Below, piece by piece: positions 39,806 to 49,800 of a DNA stretch of 64,000 nt. Source of the stretch: Lytechinus variegatus. Taxonomy: Eukaryota > Echinodermata > Echinoidea > Temnopleuroida > Toxopneustidae. The translations under genes and the position numbers were made by a program. Under the pieces are notes generated by a model. It made no database searches, was not told the DNA's origin, and worked only from the letters and a program-made list of their open reading frames with translations. The stretch lies in contig NC_054746.1 of assembly GCF_018143015.1 (NCBI RefSeq), positions 36,116,830 to 36,180,829 of the forward strand. The letters run 5' to 3'. Position 1 is the first letter of the stretch. Every line of letters begins with the position of its first letter.

Positions 39806-40337
39806 AGGTCAAGTTCACCCCAGAAAAATGTTGATTTGAATAAATAGAGAAAAATCAAAACTAGCAAAACGCTAAAAATTTCATCATAATCAGATGTAAA
39901 ATAAGAAAGTTATGATATTTTAAAGTGTCGCTTATTTTTCATTTTTTTTGGTATTTATATGTCATTTTTCATTTTTTACAGATTTAACAATAAGGACCAA
40001 CTTGACTTAATTATATGCATGTAGTATTACACAATGCTAATTCCACATGTTCAGGGAGGAATTAATCTTTTTTTAACTTGACAATGAGGGGAAAATTATA
40101 ATATTTCATTGTTCATATAATGAAATACAAAATAAATAGTTAGTGGATGACATCATCAGTCTCCTCATTTGCATAACGACCGGGATGTGCAATTAAACTT
40201 TTTTTTGTGAAATTAAGCCAAACTTTGAAATGTCATAGTTTTTTTATTTTACATCCGATTTTGATGAAAGTTTCATTGTTATGCTTTTTTTTTCTCTTTT
40301 TATTCAAATCAACTTTTTGTTGGGGTGGACTTGTCCT
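39806..40337. mobile_element. TTAA-flanked foldback element, copy 1
   Basis: It is flanked on both sides by TTAA (39802-39805, 40338-40341). Inner ends AGGTCAAGTTCACCCCAG and the complement of its last bases (AGGACAAGTCCACCCCAA) are the start of inverted repeats about 150 bp long that include TCAGATGTAAAATAAGAAAG / TTTATTTTACATCCGA. It is homologous in reverse orientation to 46094-46682. TTAA flanks are typical of piggyBac-class insertions. Confidence 0.7.
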
Positions 40338-41340
40338 TTAACTAAGATCTAATTGCTATTCTAAAATACGACCGGATTATATTCTCTGAACGTGATAGAA
40401 GCACATCTCCAGAGGGGACATGTGTGTAATTGTTATTAAGTCATAAATCTATAATCAAAATGTATTTAGGAAACGTAATGAGACAGTGATATGGACTTTG
40501 AAATCAATTTCTGATTTCTGTTATTTAAATTACCATTATTATTCAAATCTGCATCCGAGATTATGAGTGACAAAATGACCCACAATAGAACTTATCTCAA
40601 GCAGTATCAGAAAAGAATTACCGTCTTAGCCTAAAAGTGCGATGCCATCATGGGATCTTGCATTATTAAATTAAATTGAATTCAATTCACATAGATTCAA
40701 CGATTAAGGTCAGTAACAATAATATTTCCAAAGGATAAGCATTATTCACATTAAGACATTTATAAGAGTTACAATGTGATGGAGGTGACAACTCTGAAAG
40801 CACAGCTTGTAACGAGTACACTAGACAAACAAAGATTTAAAAAAAAAAATCTTATTCTCCTCCTCCTCCTCCTACTTATTCGTCTCCCCTATTTCTCCTT
40901 AATCATCATCCTCTCCTCAATTTCTCCCATCTGTTTTGTATTCCCCCAGTCTTTAACTTTATTTTTGTACATATTGGTCTGTTGATCTGCAAATGGGTGA
41001 GAAATCATTACTACCTATGTGAGTAAAGTGACCAATAGAGGGAGCTAAACAGAAGCCATATCCACGAGAGATCAACAAAGAATGACTATCGCCTTCCTCT
41101 GTCTCTTCTTCTCCAACCCCCTTCTCGATTCCATTCTCTTTCCTTTCATTCACATATAATATGTTTCACTTTCTACAGTAAGTTGATTTGTAAAACTGGT
41201 TGGTTTATTGATATGAATATAATATATTAGCTTATATGAAAAGCATTTGAATAGATTTCCAATCAATGATTTATATACGTCCCCCCAAAGTGAAATAACT
41301 ATTGATTTAAATATCTATTTCAATTGGTGAATATGGTGAG

Positions 41341-41400
41341 AATACTAGTGTATCGCTTAGATGGGATTCGGACCCCTGACCCTCTAAAGACAGAGAAGGG
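41341..41400 (-). repeat. Possible degenerate tRNA-related repeat (box B end only)
   Basis: On the minus strand the sequence contains GGGTCAGGGGTCCGAATCCC, close to the T-arm and box B of tRNA-headed SINEs. No convincing box A or A-rich tail was found. Confidence 0.25.
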
Positions 41401-41521
41401 CGAGATGGGAGCAGATGGTAGGTCGACAGAAAAATGGTGTGTGCCGAGAAAAAGATCGGATGGGATTGCAACTTCATACAATCAATGCCAATCAGGGTTA
41501 TGACGATGATACATAAAAACC

Positions 41522-41945
41522 CTTCACCACCAACACCACCAACACATCATCATCACAACCATCCACGACCAACATAATTTCATCACCAAATTATCATCAT
41601 CATTATCATCACCAATCATCATCATCGTCACCATCACAATCATCACCACCACTGTCATCATCATCATCATCACCACCACCACCACCATCAACATCATCAC
41701 CATTACCATTACCACCACCACCATCATCAACACCATCATCATCATCATCATCATCAACAACAACATCATCATCATCTTCATCACCACCAATGCATCACCA
41801 CCTCCACCATTATCCCACTATCACCACCACCACATCATCATCATCACGAACACATCATGGCAATTATTATCATCATTATCAACATCACCACCAATGCAAC
41901 ATCATCACCTTCACCACCACTATCACAGCATCCACTACCATCACA
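41522..41945 (+). repeat. (CAT/CAC)n trinucleotide microsatellite
   Basis: About 420 bp of CAT, CAC and CAA triplets (CATCATCATCACCACCACC). The minus-strand ORF across it is nearly all Met and Val and is an artefact. Confidence 0.9.
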
Positions 41946-42416
41946 ACAATAGTAATGTGTTAAGAATCATTGTTCGTAATGCTCTCTAATTCGTACAAAA
42001 TTTTATTCAAATAAAGTGAGCTATCATCTGTTTTAAAAAAATGTAAATATACAAAAATGCATTTCTATTTACAGAATCATCATAATATTTTCCATGTAAT
42101 ACAATGGACATAATGATAATACAACATAACAACTATTAGTAATACGACATGGACATGATGGTAATACAACATAATACGTATTAGTAATTCAACATAGACA
42201 TAATGTTAATACAACATAACACATGACAATTGATAGTTATAGCCATACACGTGACTGTTTGTTATATAAAGATCTACCTTTGTATTTTTATTTTTACCTC
42301 TATGTTTTTCTATTGTTCTTGTTTTGTTTCTTTTATTTCCCACCCTTCATCATCTCCTCTTCCCCCTCTTTGGTCTTCCATTTTATCCTACTTCTTCCTC
42401 ATTCTATGTCATCACC

Positions 42417-42512
42417 ATCTTCTTCTTCTTCTTATTGTTATTGTTGTTTTATTATTATTATCATCATTATTATCATTATTATCATCATCAACATCATTAT
42501 TATTATGTTTAT
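42417..42512 (+). repeat. (CTT)n / (ATT,ATC)n microsatellite
   Basis: TCTTCTTCTTCTT passes into ATTATTATTATCATCATT repeats. Confidence 0.85.
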
Positions 42513-42968
42513 TATTTCCGTTTTAGCTGTAACTCATTAATCTTTATTCTATTCTCTTTCGACTTAATTGTCTCGCTCTGCTGATAATTAGTGAATGTCG
42601 CATCGTGGTAATGTCACAAACAATTCTCTAGTCCCATCAAGCATGTCAAGTGCAGAAGATGTCCTGTTATTATTTACCATATTTACAATATATTGGTATA
42701 GATGATGAGTAAAATATAACAGTATAAAAAATTCATAACAGATACTTACAGAATACATCAACATAAAAACTCATCTTGAAAATAAACCATGGAGAAATAA
42801 CAAACTTTATTTTTCGTCACAAGATATTATATGAAAACACTGATTGTGAGGAAAAAGAAAGAAAAACCAAATCTTAAATCTTCTTTATCACATGAAGCCT
42901 CATTAAAGAACTTTTTTGTTTCTATGAGATTCTTTTAATCATCGAATTGAAATCACATGAATCATGAA

Positions 42969-43257
42969 GCGCCATGGTGTAGCGATTCTGACTCTCGCCT
43001 AGTAATCAGAGGGTCGTGTGTTCGAATCCCACCATGGCCTAGCGCCCTTTGGCATGGCGTCAATCCACACATTGCCACTCTCACCCAGGTGCTAATTGGG
43101 TACCGATAGGAAACAACTAATGTGGTTGGTTTAGCAAGTGTGCGCCTGTTAAACAGGCTGCTTTGAAATGCTATGAATCCAGTGACCGGATAATAATAAT
43201 TGTGAAGTCGTAGATTGATAAAGCGCTATATAAATGTCAATTATTATTATTATTAAT
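42969..43257 (+). mobile_element. tRNA-headed SINE with (ATT)n tail
   Basis: The head GCGCCATGGTGTAGCGATTC carries box A, and GTGTTCGAATCCC about 40 nt later is box B. The head closes with ACCATGGC, which complements the start. The body of about 200 bp ends with AAAGCGCTATATAAATGTC and an (ATT)n tail at 43236-43257. It lies about 600 bp beyond the 3' end of gene B, on the opposite strand. Confidence 0.75.
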
Positions 43258-43774
43258 ATGTTCCGCATACCATTAGTTATCTTGATATGCAAGGCGATGT
43301 TGAAAATCGTATTCGGGGGGGGGGGATAAAAATAAATGTAACAAGGTCGGTACGAGGTTTGCCGTAAAAACAACAAAAAGTAGGCTAGTACAGGCCAAAG
43401 ATTAAAAATAAAAAGCCTCTTGCAGTCAACGAGATGCCGTAGTCTGACATAAAATTTGAAATTTGGAATGATGGTTTATATGCACGAACTGTGCCAAAAA
43501 TGCATTTCCAAAAAAAGTATTCCCTCTTTTAAACATTATAATGATGCCTTTTCATGTCTTGGCTGATGATAATCTTAAAACAGGTATAAGGTTGGCATAA
43601 GACAGAAATAGGTAACAATTAAATACAAAGAGGGCTGTATGGGATGTCTTCAATAATCTTGAAAATCACTGTAAAAACAGCTTATACACATTGCATCATG
43701 TATGTGGGCCTGTATAAATAAAATATTATAAAATATTATTGGTTGGATTATTTACATCATATCACAATTTCCCT

Positions 43775-43780
43775 TTTAAT
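43775..43780 (-). terminator. Possible polyadenylation signal of gene B
   Basis: The plus strand reads TTTAAT here, which is ATTAAA on the minus strand, about 63 nt past the gene B stop codon. This common variant signal is at a plausible position, but no cleavage evidence is available. Confidence 0.3.
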
Positions 43781-43842
43781 GAGTCCTCTTAAAATGCTAA
43801 ACTCTTGGTACATTTCTCTTTTAGCAAGTTAGTGAGACAGAG

Positions 43843-46800
43843 CTACACATTTTCTTGGATACTGACTTCGATGTCCGTCGGCACATCGCTATCTCCATGC
43901 CCGACATCATTCTCATCCCTATCCTGATATTCATATTCCTCTTCGAGCTTTTTGAAGGACTTCAACGTAGGCCCGTTCTCAACGTCGACCTCGACAGCGT
44001 CCGCTCCTTCGTTGACGAAAGATCCACTGTTATTATTGTTATAGCTGACGCCGTTGCCGTTCATCTTTGAGGTCGTTACGGAGGAGGTGTAGCTCTGTTT
44101 GATGTCGAGGACAGGCTCGGAGTTGCGCTTGCTGATGTTGTAGGTGTGGTCGGGGTGGTCCTTGCCAGATGGTGTTCTGTCGATGCGCTTTCGGAAGAAG
44201 AACCGTGCGAAGGTGATAAACACCAGCATCTCTGCAACTGTCAGGAGATCGCAGTAATCTGAATGACAGATAATACATTTGGAAAATTAAACAATGCCAA
44301 CATTCAAAAGTATCATCGATCATATCAATATTCAAGAACTGTTGGAAAATTAAATGGAAGATAATAGATTTGGAGAACTAAAATAATGTAAACATTCAAA
44401 ATCATCAATCATGATATTCGAGAGCTTCTGTTGGGAAATATGTTAAATTGAATTGAGCTACCTAATAATGGGGGCAATTATTTCTTAAAAGCGAAACTGA
44501 GAGTGAACACTTCATCATTTTAATTATAAGCAACTCATATGAATTAAGATTGGGATTTATTTGTATCAATTCAGTCGAACAAACATATAAAATAAAGAAA
44601 GGAAATGATAGAATGATTGATAAATTGCCACGTTATGAAAAGAAAAATGAAATCACAAGCCACGTACAGTATCCCCTGGCTAGCGACCCCAACGGGTAGT
44701 CACATGGAACCATTCCCGTGAGCACGAAGATGCCGACGATGACGAGCTGAGAGGTGATGAGTACGAGGACGAGCTGGATGAGCAAGAACTTGGGCTGGAC
44801 GTTATACCCCTCCAAGGGTCCTTTAGTGATTCGCATGAGGATAATGACGCCATAGAGGGCAGCAAAGGTGGAACAAAGAGCGATCACCGAAAGCCACACG
44901 TATGCACTGTCGGCTGTAAACTGGATTGTCAAAAAAGAAATAATGTTTATGTTATTTGAGACGGAAATATGTTCAATCTCAATGCCCTTTATTATAGATA
45001 TATTCATTTATAAATGCCGCTCATTCATTACTTTTTCTATTCTCTAAAAAAAGATAAACTGCCATATCAAAACAATTACCTTAGGGGTTGCGGACCCCCC
45101 CCAAAAAAAAAAAAATCCCTAAGGGGGAAAGTTTCATTTCTTTTTTAAAATGAAATGTGCCTTTTTTGTGAAATTTCCTCTTTGAACATGATATATTTTA
45201 GTTAAGAAAATCACACACAAAAAAAATTGCTCGCGCTTGGCACTTGCATCAGTTATTGTTTAGTAGGGTACTCATTCTCTTCCTGCCAACAAAATATGCT
45301 TAGAGTGTAAACTTTTCAAGTTAGAATATAAAAAAAATATTCAGCTCGCGCTGTAATTAATTACTACAAAACACACAACTACTTCACGTAGATGATTATC
45401 TCATGGAAAATATCCGTTTGCACCAAAATGCCCATTTTGACATATAAGTGCCCGTTTTGGCTTTGCCCCCCCCCCCCAAAAAAAAAAAGAAAAACAAAAC
45501 GAAAATACGTTCCACTGCCACTGAATTACCAACGACCTTCTAAGAAAACCTAAGCAAGTATGGTGGACCCGTTCTAAATCGTTTCCCTTTATCAATAGGC
45601 CGCCTATATATTCGAAATCAGATATAATGCGTAATATTAATTAATTAATTCTTATTTTATGTAATATTTGTAATCTTTAAACGAAATGGTGAGTTTCAGA
45701 TTAATCTTAATTCTGCTTTTCTTACTATAATTTACCACCATTATATTCAGATTTGATTGTACACCAGGAAACCCTTCTGACTATAATCTTCTTCTTTTTT
45801 TCACAGATATAAGGATTTCTTCATTATGTTATTATGTTTGTGTTTAATAGATAACTTGTTTCTTTAAAAAAAAATCTTTATTAATATAGGTTAATTATTC
45901 AAATTTATAAACGTAAAATTAAAACTGTCCGTATATAGACGAATTAAGACATACGCTGCCCACGTTTTCATAAAATTTGATTTGATTTGAAATCGTATCA
46001 TAGTCCATGTATGAATCAGATAGTATTTATATATTTCATGATTCATCTCTTAATGTTTTCGTCATTTAAAATACCTTTTGCCAATATGTATAAAGGACAA
46101 GTCCACCCCAACAAAAAGTTGATTTGAATAAAAGAGAAAAATCCAACAAACATAACACTAAAAATTTTATCAAAATCAGATGTAAAATAAGAAAGTTATG
46201 ACATTTTAAAATTTTGCTTAATTTCACAAAATAGTTATATGCACATCCTGGTGGGTATGCAAATGAGGAGACTGATGACGTCATCCACTCACTATTTCTT
46301 TTGTATTTTATTAAATGAAATAGGGAATATTCTATTTTTCTCCTCCTTGTCAAGTGAAACAACGATTAATTTTCCCTGAACATGTGGAATGAGCATTGTT
46401 TAATACTATATGATCCAGTCAAGTTGGTCCTCATTGTCAAATTTATAAAAAATGAAATATTGTATAATTCAAACAATAAAAACAAAAGAAATAGTGAGTG
46501 AGGGACAATATCACTTTCTCATTTCAGTTGTGCATATCACTGTTTTGTGAAAATAAGCAATACTTTAAAGTGACATAACTTTTTTTTATTTTACATCCCA
46601 TTTGATGAAAGTTTCAGTGTTTTGCTAGTTTGATTTTTATCTATTTATTAAAATCAACATTTTTCTGGGGTAGACTTGACCTTTAATGTTTCCGTTATTT
46701 TGTTGATCATTTCCGATTTTATTGAGTACTACAATTGCACATACACAAGTTGTTTCCCAGACATACAATTTACTTTCAGTTAGTATTCCTTTCCAGAATT

Positions 46801-49800
46801 CTACAACACAAGTGGTTTTAATATAATACTTTATCCGTATTATTTATTTTGTAACTATCTGTGTTATTGTTCGAACATTTTTTGTGTCATTATTACCTTG
46901 CAAATACATCGCATTTCGGCCTTAAAGCAGAGGTGAGGTCTTGAGTTTTTATTAATAAACCATCTATCTATCATCATATCAAGCGCTAACATTCTCATGA
47001 TCTTAAAGACGCCAGTCATCTTCAAACATTTGGTCACCTGAGCACGTTTTGTAGACTATTCGTCTACTGCCAACTCCTCCACTCACCACATGGTCTACTT
47101 TCATTTAGTCTAATACCATTCCGTCTATCAACATTTCGTCTAACAACCATTTGGTCTAATATCCATTTTAATTTAATTCTTTTTGCACAATTAACACTTA
47201 GTCCAATTATAGCAAATGGACCAACTGGTTATTAGACGAAATGGTGAGTGGACAAAATGGCAATTAGACCATGTGGATTGTTGACGAAATGATGGTAGAC
47301 CTAATGATAGAAGATGAGCTGGCAATTGGACGAATTGGCAATAGACGAATTGGAAATAAACCGAAACAGAAACCTGAGAAAGTGAAGGAACTAACTCGGA
47401 CCAACTAACAGCAACCTCATCTAATTTATAGCACTGTAGAAGTGATAACTTACCAATCCTGGAACATAGGTTCCGTCGGCCCAAAGAATAAGAGCGATGA
47501 AGTTACAGATCGGTCGAATGAAGACGAACTGGAGAACGAGACGACGAAGACGGAGCAGGTTCTTGCTGTAAAGGGATTAACAAAATTTGTGTAATCGAAT
47601 TACAAAAAGACCGTGCTGATTTGTCAGAAAGGTGAAGTTACAGTCACTGTCGGTGGCAGGCCTAATCATGATCAGTCAGTTGATAGTTTGATAATTATAA
47701 ATTTGATTATTTTGTTGTATGATTATTGGTTGTCTGGTTGTTTATTTGGTCGGTTGATTAGTGGGCGTCGAGTCTGTAAGTTAGCTTATTTTTAATGGCT
47801 GGTCGTTGGATATTTAAATTTAGTTGATTGCCATGTGTCGTATGATGATTTGTTTCTGTTGGATTTGAAGAATTGGTTGGTTATGGTTGGTTGGTTGGTT
47901 GGTTGGCTGGTTGACCCGCTGGTGGTCAAACTTTTAGTGTCTCAGTTGTTCAGCTTTTTGGTTTATCGGTTGGTTGGCGGTTTGATAATTTGCTCTTAAT
48001 TCAGTAAGTGTCTTCACCTGTAAACTGTATAGTTGTGGCAATTAGTTTGTATATATTGTAAAAATAAGATATAATGAGAACTTACACATTCATATCTGGT
48101 TTTGGAAGACAAGGAAAGAAGCAGAGTAGAGGAGGGCTGGCGATGGGAATCTTCGAGCCTTGTAGCTTGACAATCATTTGGTCCCTTTCACCAAAATAGC
48201 TCACAATCAGCATCAAAAACTGATACAGGGCTACCGAAAAATATCTACACAAGAAGGTAATAAATGAGATTGTAACTAGACCTTTACGTCTATGCCTTGT
48301 ACATAGTTGAATCTCAATTAAATTTCGTTCTACATGAGATGGCTGATGCTTTGTTCAATACACTGCAAAAACCCCGATGTTGATTGAACACAATCTATAT
48401 ATGTCCACAGCACAGAAGTATTGAAACAACACCGGTTTGGAATTAAACCAATGTTGTTTTAATACTAATTGGTGTCGTATAAGCACCTATCTGATGTTAG
48501 ACCAAAACGAATCTGGTGTTGTTTAACACTTCTCTGGTATGGACATATATAGATTCCGGGCTGGTGTTAAATCAACACCAGAGTTTTTGCAATGTAAGAA
48601 TAGTGTAGTTTCAAAAATTTACTGTTCTAATTTAGCATACGAAATATTATGATCATGATGACAACAATAAATTGTTTGCTCTGTGTCCCTATTATGACAT
48701 GCATTAACAAGATGCATGCTCGATAACGTTTTCTGCACGTTCAAATAATTTAGTTCAGTTAGCGATCAATGCATTAAGAAATGTATAGTATTGTATCGGT
48801 TAGCCTAGCGAATATTATAACATATATAATGTGCTAAATAGATTCATATTATGTAAAATCTCAAAGACCTACCCCTTTTATTGGTTTACTAAAATGCAAA
48901 AGAAACCCCCACCCCCACCCCACCTCCGAAGAAGCTGAGAGACTATGTACTTACAATGTTGCAGTCAGGTAGGTTATAAGATGTGCTCTTGGAATATAAA
49001 GAGCGAGCAATGATGTCGTCGAGTAAACCTTTAAAAAGGGAAGAGAAATGTTATCCGAATCAAATAACGTGAATGCTTGATTTCTGACCAATTGCTGTGG
49101 GTTGAAATATATATAAAACATCATTTAATATGACTATAAGTAGACTTTGCTTAATGTTCCAAGTAATTAAAGGTCTTGTTGTCACCAACCACGATAACTT
49201 CATTCACCTACATACCAATCGACAGACTATAGAGGGAAAGCAACAAATTCTGACGCCAACTAGTCAAAAGGGGTGCTCATAAATTCAGTTTCCTACCTCG
49301 GACCATTAATGATTGGAATAAATTGAACGTAGACACAACTCTAACAAAGTCACTGAACCGAAACGAAAGTCCCCCATTAGCCTAGTATAAAGTAAGAAAG
49401 TACCCTGCTTGCTCGGTGGCCCCATATTTTCAACAAATTTGGTGGAGTTCAAAAAGCCTTCACAAGCCGAGTTAACCCAAGACAAGTAAAAAACCAAAAA
49501 CAAAAAAACATGAAAAACAGAAATCAATCTAGTTTATATACATTTTTGTGCCAGTTGATCCTGTTTTATTAGAGTATTTTCTAAAATAATTATGATTGTG
49601 TTTGAAATATATAACATTGAAAAAAAAGAATTATGGACTGACTGGATAGATGCCGAGGATGACCATCAGTCTAACCCGAGTTCGGCTATCATTGACTTTC
49701 TTGTTGATGTAATGACATGCCTCTAGGTACATGATGACAGTCACCACGCTGAAGAGAGACATGAAGACAAGCAAAACAATTGCTGCAGTGTTCGATCCGT

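Larger units (their letters stand above)
27000..42960. other. Intergenic region between the two transporter genes
   Basis: No coding exon recognised in about 16 kb beyond the elements listed separately. It contains oligo-C runs (27525, 32905, 37908, 39650, 39762), a CpG-rich patch near 31410-31500, (GTCT)n at 34717-34738, ATT-type simple repeats at 36945-37060 and the (CAY)n block. The promoter and first exon of gene A should lie in or near here but were not found. The ORF at 29340-29645 (101 codons) has no recognisable features. Confidence 0.45.

Noticed and set aside
41524..41790. 88-codon Met/Val-rich minus-strand ORF
   Set aside because: It is the translation of the (CAT/CAC)n microsatellite; low-complexity with no splice or start context.
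44633..45007. Single 124-codon ORF read as one gene
   Set aside because: Its middle is gene B exon 6; both ends read into introns past good acceptor and donor sites.
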